Source of the DNA: Streptomyces sp. NBC_01439
GTDB lineage: Bacteria; Actinomycetota; Actinomycetes; Streptomycetales; Streptomycetaceae
Direction of reading: 5' to 3'
NCBI RefSeq assembly: GCF_036227605.1
Contig: NZ_CP109487.1
Location: 496,001-560,000, forward strand
Length of the DNA stretch: 64,000 bases
The position numbers and the translations under genes are program-made. The notes under the pieces are model-generated. The model searched no databases. It was not told the origin of the DNA and saw nothing but the letters and a program-made list of their open reading frames with translations. Shown piece after piece: positions 40,019 through 48,920 of the stretch (positions within the stretch are counted from its first letter, which is position 1; each line of letters starts with the position of its first letter).

Positions 40019-41425
40019 GTGGCCGCCAGGCGCGACAGAACGCACTATCTCTACATCGCGGTGATCGGCGCGGTGCTGCTCGGCATCACCGTCGGCTTCG
40101 CCGCCCCCGGCGTGGCCGTGGAGCTCAAACCGCTGGGCACAGGCTTCGTCAACCTCATCAAGATGATGATCTCGCCCGTGATCTTCTGCACGATCGTGCT
40201 GGGCATCGGATCCGTGCGCAAGGCCGCCAAGGTGGGTGCCGTGGGCGGGCTCGCCCTCGGCTACTTCATGGTCATGTCCACGGTGGCGCTGGCCATCGGC
40301 CTGCTGGTCGGCAACCTCCTAGACCCCGGCAGCGGGCTGCACCTGACCGACGCGGCGCGCAGTGCGGGCGCGGCGCAGGCCAAGGCGGGCGGCGCCGAGA
40401 GCACACCGGAGTTCCTGCTCGGGATCATTCCGACCACGCTGGTGTCCGCCTTCACCGGGGGCGAGGTGCTGCAGACGCTGCTGGTGGCGCTGCTCTGCGG
40501 ATTCGCGCTGCAGGCCATGGGCGCGGCGGGCGAGCCGGTGTTGCGGGGCATCGGGCACGTCCAGAAGATGGTCTTCCGGGTACTCGCGATGATCATGTGG
40601 GCAGCGCCGGTGGGCGCCTTCGGGGCGATCGCGGCGGTGGTCGGGGCCACCGGCATCGACGCGCTGAAGTCCCTCGCCGTCATCATGATCGGCTTCTACA
40701 CGACCTGCCTGCTCTTCGTGTTCGTGGTCCTCGGCACGCTGCTCCGGGTGTGCACCGGGGTCAGCGTCTTCGCCCTGCTGCGCTACCTGGGCCGGGAGTT
40801 CCTGCTGATCCTCTCGACCTCCTCCTCGGAGTCGGCGCTGCCCAGGCTGATCGCGAAGATGGAGCACCTGGGGGTCTCCCGGCCGGTCACCGGGATCACC
40901 GTGCCGACCGGATACTCCTTCAACCTGGACGGCACGGCCATCTATCTGACGATGTCCTCGCTGTTCGTCGCCGAGGCGATGGGCAAGCCGTTGGCGCTGG
41001 GCGAGCAGATCTCGCTCCTGCTGTTCATGATCATCGCCTCGAAGGGCGCGGCCGGGGTCACCGGCGCGGGCCTGGCCACCCTCGCCGGCGGACTGCAGTC
41101 GCACCGGCCGGAACTGGTGGACGGCGTCGGCCTGATCGTGGGCATCGACCGGTTCATGAGCGAGGCCCGGGCCCTGACGAACTTCGCGGGCAACGCCGTC
41201 GCAACGGTGCTCATCGGAACGTGGACGAAGGAGCTCGACCACGCGCGCGCTCGCGAAGTCCTCGCAGGAAGGCTGCCGTTCGACGAGAGCACGCTGGTGG
41301 ACGACGGGCACGGGGCACCGCAGCAGGACGCGCCTGCACCGTCCGCCGCGGCCGACGGCTCCGACGGAACCCCGAATTCCGTACCGCAGCCCTCGGCCAC
41401 TCCCAAGGACGGGGTGCCGGTCTAG
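40019..41425 (+). CDS. dctA: C4-dicarboxylate:cation symporter
   Basis: A 468-residue DAACS-family transporter for succinate, fumarate and malate. About eight TM helices and two re-entrant loops are expected. The family motif STSSSESALPRLIAKME is present near 260, VPTGYSFNLDGTAIYLT near 300 and FMSEARALTNFAGNAVAT near 380. A GTG start at 40019 has a strong AGGAGG. The C-terminus carries about 45 extra Pro/Ala/Asp-rich residues of no evident function. It is divergent from a CitAB-type two-component system 105 bp away, its probable activator. Confidence 0.94.
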   Translation: MAARRDRTHYLYIAVIGAVLLGITVGFAAPGVAVELKPLGTGFVNLIKMMISPVIFCTIVLGIGSVRKAAKVGAVGGLALGYFMVMSTVALAIGLLVGNLLDPGSGLHLTDAARSAGAAQAKAGGAESTPEFLLGIIPTTLVSAFTGGEVLQTLLVALLCGFALQAMGAAGEPVLRGIGHVQKMVFRVLAMIMWAAPVGAFGAIAAVVGATGIDALKSLAVIMIGFYTTCLLFVFVVLGTLLRVCTGVSVFALLRYLGREFLLILSTSSSESALPRLIAKMEHLGVSRPVTGITVPTGYSFNLDGTAIYLTMSSLFVAEAMGKPLALGEQISLLLFMIIASKGAAGVTGAGLATLAGGLQSHRPELVDGVGLIVGIDRFMSEARALTNFAGNAVATVLIGTWTKELDHARAREVLAGRLPFDESTLVDDGHGAPQQDAPAPSAAADGSDGTPNSVPQPSATPKDGVPV

Positions 41426-41440
41426 CCGGCGCGCCCCCAC

Positions 41441-41489
41441 GGGCCGACCGGGCAGGGCTCGCCCCCACGGTGCCCAGCCCGGTCGGCCC
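41441..41489. terminator. Hairpin terminator after dctA
   Basis: Perfect 13-bp arms (GGGCCGACCGGGC and complement) enclose a 23-nt loop, 16 nt after the dctA stop. Confidence 0.7.
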
Positions 41490-41651
41490 GCCGCATTCTC
41501 CGCACGTGCACCCATAGTCGGCATTCGGCCACCGATAACCGAACCCCCAGGCTGTAAAAGGTACTTCCGTAACAGGCTGTGTGCATGACATCTTGCGTCC
41601 ACCACTCGTTTCGTTCGACCCGGCCTGACCACCGGGTCTTCGGAGGACGCA

Positions 41652-43463
41652 TTGATACCCCACATATCCAGCCGACCTCGACGTACCCTCGTGCTGGCCG
41701 CCACGCTCGGCGCGGCACTGGCTTTCGGGGCTCCCGCCGCGCTCGCCGGCACCGCCCCGGTCTCGCCCGGCGGCTCCTCGGCCCCCGCCCCCGCGGCGGC
41801 CCCCAAGGCTGCGGCCCCGACTTCCCAGAGTGCGACCTGGGTTGCCGGTACCCGCGCCTACCTCGTGATCACCGCCCCCGGTGACACCACGGCGGTGCGG
41901 AGCGCCGTCACCGCGAACAGCGGCACGGTGTTCCAGTACTACGACGCGATCGGCGTGATCGTCGCCCACTCCGCGTCCGGCTCCTTCGCCACCGCCATGC
42001 GCGGTGTGAGCGGCGTCCAGCAGGTCGGCGCCACCCGCACCTCGGACGTACCGGCGGACGCCTACAACCCGGCGCTGCCCGCCAACCCGACGCAGGCCAC
42101 GACGCCTTCGGGCGAGCCGGTCCGCGCGGACATGACCCAGATCAAGGCCGACCAGGCCTGGGCCGTGACCACCGGTTCCGCCTCCGTCAAGGTCGGCATC
42201 CTGGACACCGGTGTGGACGACCAGCACCAGGACCTGGCCCCGAACTTCAACGCGGCGGACTCCGCGTCCTGCGCCTACGGCAAGCCGGACACCCGTACGG
42301 GCGCCTGGCGGGACGTCGGCACCCACGGCACGCACGTGGCCGGTACGGTCGCGGCCGCCAAGAACGGCAAGGGCGTCATCGGCGTGGCTCCGGGCGTGAA
42401 GATCTCCTCGGTGCGCATCGCCGAGCCGGGCTCCTCGCTCTTCTTCGCCGAGAACACCGTCTGCGGCTTCATGTGGGCCGGTGACCACGGCTTCAAGGTC
42501 ACCAACAACAGCTACTACACGGACCCGTGGCAGTTCAACTGCCCGGACAACGCCGACCAGGCCGCGATCATCGAGGGCGTCAAGCGCGCCCAGGAGTACG
42601 CCGAGGGCAAGGGCTCGCTCCAGGTCGCCGCGGCCGGCAACTCCAACATCGACCTGGCCAACAAGACGACCGACACCGAGAGCCCGAACGACTCGACGCC
42701 GGTCACCCGCACCATCACCAACGCCTGCCTGGACATCCCGACCGAGCTCCCGAGCGTGGTCACGGTCTCGGCGATGGGCACCACCGCGAAGGCCTCGTAC
42801 TCCAACTACGGCCTGAACGTCGTCGACGTGACGGCCCCCGGCGGCGACACCGTCGGCATCTACAGCACCCAGCCGGGCGGCAAGTACGGCACCATGAGCG
42901 GTACGTCGATGGCGTCCCCGCACGTCGCCGGTGTGGCGGCCCTGCTGGCCAGCACCAACCCGGGCATCACCCCGGCGCAGCTGCGCGACAAGCTGGCCAC
43001 CCAGGCGGGCGATGTCGCCTGCCCGTCGGACAGCCGCTGCAAGGGCACCACGGCGAAGAACGGCTTCTTCGGCGAGGGCCAGGTCGACGCGCTGAAGGCC
43101 GTCGGCAGCACCCCGCCGCCCGGCAAGTACTTCGAGAACACCGGTGACGTCGCCATCGGCGACAACACCACGGTGGAGAGCCCGATCACCGTCAGCGGTG
43201 TCACCGGCAACGCCCCGGCCACCCTCAAGGTGGGCGTGAACATCGTGCACACCTACATCGGTGACCTCAAGGTCGACCTGGTCGCGCCGGACGGCACCGT
43301 CTACACCGTGCACAACCGCGCGGGCGGCAGCACCGACAACATCAACCAGGTCTTCACCGTGAACGCCTCCTCCGAGGTCGCGAACGGCACCTGGAAGCTG
43401 CGGGTCAACGACAACGCCGGCGGCGACACCGGCAAGGTCGACTCCTGGAACCTGACCTTCTAG
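41652..43463 (+). CDS. Secreted subtilisin-like (S8) protease with P/proprotein-convertase domain
   Basis: A 603-residue exoprotease. Signal peptide residues 1-33 (cut after ALAG), an inhibitor-like propeptide (about 45-140), then the S8 catalytic domain: Asp in KVGILDTGVDD (about 187), His in GTHGTHVAGTV (about 228), oxyanion Asn in AAAGNSN, Ser in SGTSMASPHVAG (about 420). The C-terminal about 110 residues form a P-domain (TYIGDLKVDLVAPDGT, NGTWKLRVNDNAGGDTG). The start is TTG at 41652 with GGAGG 5 nt upstream. It is monocistronic. Confidence 0.93.
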   Translation: MIPHISSRPRRTLVLAATLGAALAFGAPAALAGTAPVSPGGSSAPAPAAAPKAAAPTSQSATWVAGTRAYLVITAPGDTTAVRSAVTANSGTVFQYYDAIGVIVAHSASGSFATAMRGVSGVQQVGATRTSDVPADAYNPALPANPTQATTPSGEPVRADMTQIKADQAWAVTTGSASVKVGILDTGVDDQHQDLAPNFNAADSASCAYGKPDTRTGAWRDVGTHGTHVAGTVAAAKNGKGVIGVAPGVKISSVRIAEPGSSLFFAENTVCGFMWAGDHGFKVTNNSYYTDPWQFNCPDNADQAAIIEGVKRAQEYAEGKGSLQVAAAGNSNIDLANKTTDTESPNDSTPVTRTITNACLDIPTELPSVVTVSAMGTTAKASYSNYGLNVVDVTAPGGDTVGIYSTQPGGKYGTMSGTSMASPHVAGVAALLASTNPGITPAQLRDKLATQAGDVACPSDSRCKGTTAKNGFFGEGQVDALKAVGSTPPPGKYFENTGDVAIGDNTTVESPITVSGVTGNAPATLKVGVNIVHTYIGDLKVDLVAPDGTVYTVHNRAGGSTDNINQVFTVNASSEVANGTWKLRVNDNAGGDTGKVDSWNLTF

Positions 43464-43483
43464 GAGGTCCTCCGGACGTTCTG

Positions 43484-44878
43484 CTAGCGCTGGAGCACGT
43501 CGGCGAGCCAGTCGAAGACGACGTCGCAGTGTTGCTGCGGGGCCATCGGGGAGCAGTGCAACTGCGCCCCGGTGGCCTCCGTCAGTTTCACGTACTCGCG
43601 GCGCGTGCGGAGCAGGTCGTACATCTGCTGCGGCTGGCCGGGGTAGAACAGCTCGAAGTCGTAGTCCAGGACGAGCGTCGGGGCCTTGATCCTCCCGACC
43701 ACCTTGGTGACGTCGAGGCCCATGGCCACCTGCGCCGGGGTCCAGACGTCCGTGAGCACGATGCCCTCGCGGGCCTGGCGCAGGGCCTGCCGGTCGAAGA
43801 TCTCGAAGCGCTTCTTGACGGTGAAGGCGAGCTCCGGCGTCAGCTGCGGAACGACCTCCTCGTTCCAGACCCGGTTGGTCTCCTCCTTGTCGGGGGTGAC
43901 GATGGCGCGCAGCTCCGCGTCGAATCCCAGCCAGGGGCTGACGCAGCCGGGCTGACAGGCGACGGCGGCGAGCCGGCGCTCGAAGGCGGCGGCGCGGGCG
44001 ACCAGGTTGCCGCCCATGCTGAGGCCGGTGAGCGCGATCCGGCCGCTGTCCACGTCCTTGCGGCGCTCCAACCAGTCGATGAGCGGGCCGACCACCTTCT
44101 CCCAGCGGGTGGTGAAGGGGATCTCCTCCACGAACAGCAGCTGCCCCTGGCCCGGTCCGTCGTAGACGAGGGCGTTCCAGCCCCGGCCGAGGGCGGCGGC
44201 CACGCCGTAGGTCCACATGTCCAGGTTCTGGCCGTCGCTGCCGTTGGTGAGGATCACGGTGGGGCGCGGCTCGGCGGGACCGTCCGGACGGAAGAACCAG
44301 ACCGGCAGGTGGGTCTTGCCGTACGGGACCTTCGCGCGGACGGCGGCCGGTGAGCAGAGCCCCGCGAAGGTGTCCCAGGCTCCCCGCCCGGCCAGGTAGA
44401 CCGCCTCCTCGTCACCGGGGTGATCGGTGCCGAGCACGTAGAACAGTGCCTGGGCGTAGTACTGGGCGGCGCGCAGGGACCGGAAGCGGCGGGTCTGCGA
44501 GGGGGCGCCGTGGCCGTGCCGGCCGGCGGCCGGGGGCGCGGCGAGCCGGTCCCCCCAGGCGCGGAAGGTGTCGCTGAACGTCTGCTCGGACAGGCCCGCC
44601 GCGTTGATGGCATTGACCGCGGTCAGCACTTCGCCCACCTCGGAGGCGCGCATGCCGGCGGCGCCGAGTGCCAGCAGGCCCGCGAAGTTGAAGCCGGGAT
44701 CGTCGAAGAGCTTCATCGCTCCGGGTGTGGGATCCACGGCCCGGGCGGTCGGCTCGGGCGCGGCGGCCGCGGTGCGGGCCCCGCCCCCGACGGCGAGCGC
44801 CCCGGCGCCCGCGGCGAGCCCGGTCAGAGCCGCGCGGCGGGTGAGTGCGGAGGGCTGGTACGGCGTACGAGCGGTCAT
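43484..44878 (-). CDS. Tat-exported alpha/beta hydrolase
   Basis: A 464-residue hydrolase with a twin-arginine-type leader (TRRAALTGLAAGAGALAVGG). It resembles the FrsA/2,6-dihydroxypseudooxynicotine-hydrolase-like group: a helical N-terminal region (about 50-180) precedes the alpha/beta fold. The nucleophile Ser is in LTGLSMGGNLVARAA, Asp in LVLDYDFELF and His in QQHCDVVFDWL near the C-terminus. The substrate is unknown. The gene converges with the S8 protease, whose stop is 20 nt away, so terminator sequence is scarce here. Confidence 0.83.
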   Translation of the reverse strand: MTARTPYQPSALTRRAALTGLAAGAGALAVGGGARTAAAAPEPTARAVDPTPGAMKLFDDPGFNFAGLLALGAAGMRASEVGEVLTAVNAINAAGLSEQTFSDTFRAWGDRLAAPPAAGRHGHGAPSQTRRFRSLRAAQYYAQALFYVLGTDHPGDEEAVYLAGRGAWDTFAGLCSPAAVRAKVPYGKTHLPVWFFRPDGPAEPRPTVILTNGSDGQNLDMWTYGVAAALGRGWNALVYDGPGQGQLLFVEEIPFTTRWEKVVGPLIDWLERRKDVDSGRIALTGLSMGGNLVARAAAFERRLAAVACQPGCVSPWLGFDAELRAIVTPDKEETNRVWNEEVVPQLTPELAFTVKKRFEIFDRQALRQAREGIVLTDVWTPAQVAMGLDVTKVVGRIKAPTLVLDYDFELFYPGQPQQMYDLLRTRREYVKLTEATGAQLHCSPMAPQQHCDVVFDWLADVLQR

Positions 44879-44966
44879 GCAGCGGACCGTACGCCGGGCC
44901 CGTGGCGGGCCCGGGCGCGGCGCGCCCTCCCTTGCTCCGAACGGCCGCGCGCGTCGACCGGGGCCG

Positions 44967-45650
44967 TCAGGCCGTGCGCCGCCCGGCCCGCAGCACGCAG
45001 TCGCCGCAGAGCCCGCCTCCGGGGACCTGGTAGTAGAGGCAGCAGCTGCGCCGTACGAACGCCACCCCGAGCCCCTCCTCGTGGATGAAGGTGCCGGTGC
45101 CCGCCAGTGCTCCGCCATCGGCCAGCAGGGCGCCCGCCAGCTCCACGGCCGCACCGCCCGGCACCCGGTCGATCAGCACGCGCAGCGCCCCGACGAGCCC
45201 GGACGCCGCGTTCCCCCGCAGGACCTTCGGCGAGACCCCGAAGCACTCGCGCAGTCCCTCGTCGAGCACGGCCAGGTTCCCCAGGACGTTCTCCCCGAGC
45301 GCCTCGGCCGGCAGGCCGGGGCCGGGCTCGGGCAGCCACAGCTGGAGCGATCCCGCGTCCGGCAGCCGCCACCACACCCGGTCGGCTGCCAGGTCCGGCA
45401 CCCGGCCCGCCAGTGCCGCGCAGCCGAGCCCCAGTGACCAGAGCCGGGAGACGATCCCGAACTGTGCGGTCGAGGCGGCCACCCGGCCCGGTCCGGTGCC
45501 GATCCGCCGGCCGACCTCGGCCACGTACGGCCCGAGCTGCTCCCCGTACAGCGCCGTGAGCGGCCGGAAGCCGGGGCCGGGCGGTTCCTTCCCGGAGGGG
45601 ATCGTGAAGAAGGGTCCTACGGCGGCCAGTCGCCGCAGTACGTCGTCCAT
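44967..45650 (-). CDS. FhuF-like (2Fe-2S) ferric-siderophore reductase family protein
   Basis: A 227-residue protein. The C-terminal Cys cluster RRSCCLYYQVPGGGLCGDCV is the CC-x10-C-x2-C motif of FhuF-type siderophore reductases. The N-terminal helical domain (about 1-120) fits the family. It would reduce Fe3+ in imported siderophores in the cytoplasm. No siderophore transporter is adjacent, so it probably works with a system encoded elsewhere. It lies 33 nt downstream of the VOC gene and may share its transcript. Confidence 0.83.
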   Translation of the reverse strand: MDDVLRRLAAVGPFFTIPSGKEPPGPGFRPLTALYGEQLGPYVAEVGRRIGTGPGRVAASTAQFGIVSRLWSLGLGCAALAGRVPDLAADRVWWRLPDAGSLQLWLPEPGPGLPAEALGENVLGNLAVLDEGLRECFGVSPKVLRGNAASGLVGALRVLIDRVPGGAAVELAGALLADGGALAGTGTFIHEEGLGVAFVRRSCCLYYQVPGGGLCGDCVLRAGRRTA

Positions 45651-45683
45651 ACCCGAAATGATCTCAGCGGGGCGGGACCGGGG

Positions 45684-46094
45684 TCAGGCCGGGTCCGGGG
45701 TCGCTCCTTCGAGGACCTCCAGGTAGTGCGGGTTGCGCATGATGCCGAGCACGTTGCCGAAGGGGTCGGTGACGGCCGCCGTGACGAAGCCGGCGTCGCC
45801 GTGCGCGGTTACCGGCTGGTACTCCGTCGCTCCCAGGTCCATGAGCCGCCCGCGGACCGCGGGAAGATCGTCGACGACCCAGTACGCCACCGCGCCGCCC
45901 GGGTCCTTCGCCGCGCCCGGCGGGGCGTAGCGGCGGTCGACGATGCCCAGCTCGTGCTGGTAGTCGCCGATGCGGAACTCGGCGTATCCGGGCCGCTCGA
46001 AGTACGGGGCGGTCCCGAGGAGCTCGGTGTACCAGGCCTTCGCGGCCTCCAGGTCGTCGGCCCAGAAGTTGATCGTCGCAAACCCTCGCAGCAT
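45684..46094 (-). CDS. VOC-superfamily protein
   Basis: A 136-residue glyoxalase-fold protein (FATINFWADDLEAAKAWYTE at the N-terminus, FRIGDYQHELGIVD in the middle, VTDPFGNVLGIMRNPHY near the end). The Glu of the usual C-terminal metal site (here LGIMRN) is not conserved, so it may bind rather than convert its ligand. The ATG at 46094 is chosen because GAGGAGG lies 7 nt upstream; a longer frame begins at 46121 without a ribosome site. Confidence 0.83.
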   Translation of the reverse strand: MLRGFATINFWADDLEAAKAWYTELLGTAPYFERPGYAEFRIGDYQHELGIVDRRYAPPGAAKDPGGAVAYWVVDDLPAVRGRLMDLGATEYQPVTAHGDAGFVTAAVTDPFGNVLGIMRNPHYLEVLEGATPDPA

Positions 46095-46584
46095 GAACGC
46101 CCTCCTCGACGGATGAAGCACCCCGATCCGACTCTACGGCGGCTCCGCGGGGGCCGTACCGGACCCGGGTGGCGCAGTGGTGCCTCCCCCGTGATCCGAC
46201 CGCTCATGGACACACCACCGACGACCATGCGTTCGATGGCCGGGCGGGTCGGCGGAACGACGACCCGGTCCGCGGGAGCCCCGAGCGGAGCCCTGCCCGG
46301 GGCCGGTCGACTCTCTCTGCATCACCGCAGGTCAGACATGATTGAACGGCAATCGGCGGCCGCCGGGACGGCCGTCTGGGGGGCCCACGCCGTGCGGTGG
46401 GAGGGATGTCCGTCGATCATGATTACGGGCCCTCCGGGGCACAGACCCAAGTCCCCGGAAATCAGTGTCACGCCATTGCCAAATTGGGGGTTCAAGAGAG
46501 GACTTTAAGGAGCTACATTGAGCCACTCGCGTTCACCTGACAGCCGGTTGCCTTTCACTCGTGTTTTGCACGGGGGGCGACGTC
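46095..46584. other. 490-bp intergenic region with a possible leader ORF
   Basis: The divergent region between the VOC gene and an acetyltransferase gene. Its right part is less GC-rich (around 46460-46560). A TTG at 46518 has a better ribosome site (AAGGAG, 5 nt spacing) than the acetyltransferase start, and its frame runs past and into the acetyltransferase gene in another phase. It may be a leader peptide controlling translation. No hairpin or palindrome of note was found. Confidence 0.35.
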
Positions 46585-47322
46585 ATGGACGCAGACTGTG
46601 CAACCACCCCACCGCCCAGAAGGACCGAAGGCTCCGTGCCCGTACCCGTACACCTCGCGGGCCGCACCGTGCGGCTCGAGCCCCTCGCCCCCCACCACAC
46701 CGAGGCTCTGGCCGTGGCCGGGGCCGAGGATCGTACGACTTACGCCTTCACTCCCGTGCCCCACGGGGTGCAGGCGTCACACGAGTACATCGAACGTGCC
46801 CTCGCCGATCAGGCAGCGGGTCGATCGCTCCCGTTCGCGGTGGTCAGAGCCACCGACGGGCGGGTCGTCGGTTCGACCCGGTTCCTGGAACTCGACTACT
46901 GGCAGGGGCCTCTGGTCTGGCCCGCCGTGCCCGGAGTCCCGTTCGGCGATCCGGCGACGGCGATCCCCGATGCCGCCGAGATCGGCAATACCTGGCTGTC
47001 CCCGGGCGCCCAGGGAACCGGCATCAACACCGAGGCGAAGCTGCTCATGCTCCGCCATGCCTTCGAGACCTGGGGGGTACGGCGCATCTCGTTGCGCGCT
47101 GATGCGCGCAACGGTCGGTCGCGGGCCGCCATGGAACGTCTGGGCTTCACCTGCGAGGGGGTCCGCCGGGCCCATTCGCGGGGGCTCGACGGCGCCGTCC
47201 GCAGTACGGCCTTCTACTCGATCCTCGACGAGGAGTGGCCGGCCGTGCGGTCGATCATCGAACTGAGGCTGTCGGCGGGTGCGCAGCGCAAGCGGCGCCG
47301 CAAGACCCTGATCCCCGCGTAA
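46585..47322 (+). CDS. GNAT acetyltransferase of RimJ/RimL type
   Basis: A 245-residue acetyltransferase. The N-terminal VHLAGRTVRLEPLAPHHTEAL and C-terminal EAKLLMLRHAFETWGVRRIS with NGRSRAAMERLGFTCEGVRR are the RimJ/RimL-family pattern (ribosomal-protein or small-molecule N-acetylation). The acetyl-CoA loop is around GNTWLSPGAQGTGIN. The ATG at 46585 follows a G-rich run (GGGGGG). The C-terminus ends in a basic KRRRKT stretch. Confidence 0.85.
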   Translation: MDADCATTPPPRRTEGSVPVPVHLAGRTVRLEPLAPHHTEALAVAGAEDRTTYAFTPVPHGVQASHEYIERALADQAAGRSLPFAVVRATDGRVVGSTRFLELDYWQGPLVWPAVPGVPFGDPATAIPDAAEIGNTWLSPGAQGTGINTEAKLLMLRHAFETWGVRRISLRADARNGRSRAAMERLGFTCEGVRRAHSRGLDGAVRSTAFYSILDEEWPAVRSIIELRLSAGAQRKRRRKTLIPA

Positions 47323-47359
47323 CCGCGCCCGGCCGGACGGAAGGACGGCACGCGCTCCA

Positions 47360-47404
47360 GCCCCGGCCCTCGCCGCGGCCTCCTCAGCCGAGGAGGGCCG
47401 GGGC
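47360..47404. terminator. Hairpin terminator after the RimJ/RimL-type gene
   Basis: A perfect 12-bp stem (GCCCCGGCCCTC and complement) with a 21-nt loop that can itself pair (CCTCCTC with GAGG). The next 235 bp (47405-47639) contain no gene and should hold the promoter of the downstream esterase-like gene. Confidence 0.65.
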
Positions 47405-47639
47405 GGGGGCCGGGTCCGTGTGCGGGGCAGCGACCTGCACACGAGCCGGGTACGGACGGGGGCGACTCGGTGCACTCCACCGGGCGCACGGGCCCCGGGC
47501 AATGGCCTCCCCCCGGGGACCCCAAAAGTAGGGAAAGTGCGGAACCCTGACATGCTTTCGTTCATCCTTCGAACGGAAGGACCCAGCAGTCAGACCACCC
47601 CGCCCCCCTGGGGCAGCACCAGCCGGAGAGCCACCGCAC

Positions 47640-48920
47640 ATGTCGTACGCACCCGACGGGCAGCAGTACCAGCCGTACCGGCCGGAAGGACAGATCCCGC
47701 AGCCGCCCCACGGCGACCAGTACGGCCAGCCGTACGGACAGCAGCCGCAGCCCGGCCGTCCCCAGCAGCCGTACGGACAGCAGGCGCAGTACGCACCTCA
47801 GGAGCAGTACGGCCAACAGCCGCAGTACGGGCAGCAGGGCCACTACGAGGAGCCCGAGCCGCCGCGCCGCAGGTCGCGGGGGCGCCGCTGGCTGATAGCG
47901 GGGGCCTCCGTGCTCGCCCTCGCCGGCATAGCCGCGCTCGTGCTGAACCACTACGAGATACCCCCGTTCACCGACAAGGGTTCCTCGGTCTCCTTCGGGC
48001 AGGCGCCCGCGGGGGGCGGCAAGAAGAACGACGCTCCGCCGCCGAATTCCAAGATGCTCATGCCGACCGGGCCGGCGGCCGAGTTCAAGAACACGATGAC
48101 CCTCCCCGACGGCACGCACGTGGCCGTCACCACCCTGGACGGCAAGAAGTCCGGCTTCAAGGGCAAGGTCTGGGTCTGGGCCCCCAAGGAGTACAACGAC
48201 CCGAAGTTCGCCAAGAGCGGCTTCCCGGTCATGATCGCGCTGCCGGGCGGCGCCGGTTACCCCAGCAACTACTGGATGGGCACCGACCTCGGCCTCCAGA
48301 CCAGCATCAGCAAGTGGTACGCGGAGGGCAAGAGCAAGCCCTTCATCCTGGCGATGCCGGTCCTCAACCCCGCGCCGGACGACAAGGGCATCTACTGGGA
48401 CGGCTCCGACATCCCCGGCCAGCCCAAGATGGGCACCTGGCTGACCGAGGACGTCCCGGACCTGATGAAGGCGAACTTCCGCACCGTCAAGTCCCGTGAC
48501 GGCTGGGCCTTCATGGGCTCCTCGACCGGTGGTTTCGCGGGTCTGAAGGCCGTGCTGAAGCACCCGGACAAGTTCAAGGCCGTGATCGCCTCCGGCCCGG
48601 ACGTCGTCCCGGACTCCTCCCTGTGGAAGGGCCACGACAAGGAGAAGGCCGAGAACAACCCGGAGCTGCTGGCGAAGCAGCTCATCGACACCAAGGGTCC
48701 CGAGGTCTACCTCGCCTTCCAGGTCGGCGACAGCGAGAACAACAAGAAGACCCTGCCCGACGTGCAGAAGTTCGTCGCCACCTACGGCAACAAGGGCCCC
48801 ATCCACGCCGAGTTGAAGGTCATCAAGGGCGGCCAGCACAACGCCAAGACCTATGTGCCGAACATGGGCGAAGGACCGGTCCAGTACATCAGCAAGGTCA
48901 TGGAAGGGCCCGTCGAGTAA
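47640..48920 (+). CDS. Membrane-anchored esterase/mycolyltransferase-like hydrolase
   Basis: A 426-residue type II membrane protein. Residues 1-75 are a cytoplasmic tail of repeated QPYGQ/QQ-YGQ units. A basic stretch (PPRRRSRGRRW) precedes one TM helix near 82-105. A Pro/Gly linker leads to an extracellular alpha/beta domain of the esterase D/antigen-85 family (VWVWAPKEYNDP, ALPGGAGYPSNYWMG, nucleophile in GSSTGGFAGLKA, C-terminal His in GGQHNAKTYVP). The last 23 nt overlap the convergent carboxylesterase gene. The substrate is unknown; envelope lipids or secreted esters are plausible. Confidence 0.82.
   Translation: MSYAPDGQQYQPYRPEGQIPQPPHGDQYGQPYGQQPQPGRPQQPYGQQAQYAPQEQYGQQPQYGQQGHYEEPEPPRRRSRGRRWLIAGASVLALAGIAALVLNHYEIPPFTDKGSSVSFGQAPAGGGKKNDAPPPNSKMLMPTGPAAEFKNTMTLPDGTHVAVTTLDGKKSGFKGKVWVWAPKEYNDPKFAKSGFPVMIALPGGAGYPSNYWMGTDLGLQTSISKWYAEGKSKPFILAMPVLNPAPDDKGIYWDGSDIPGQPKMGTWLTEDVPDLMKANFRTVKSRDGWAFMGSSTGGFAGLKAVLKHPDKFKAVIASGPDVVPDSSLWKGHDKEKAENNPELLAKQLIDTKGPEVYLAFQVGDSENNKKTLPDVQKFVATYGNKGPIHAELKVIKGGQHNAKTYVPNMGEGPVQYISKVMEGPVE

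Noticed and set aside
34520..41425. A natural-product gene cluster around gad, melC, the two-component system and dctA
   Set aside because: No core biosynthetic enzyme (PKS, NRPS, terpene cyclase, RiPP modifier) is present; the genes have separate, conventional roles.
41211..44216. A 1001-codon minus-strand open frame
   Set aside because: It is antisense to dctA and the S8 protease and overlaps the exported hydrolase out of frame; no motif or ribosome site supports it.
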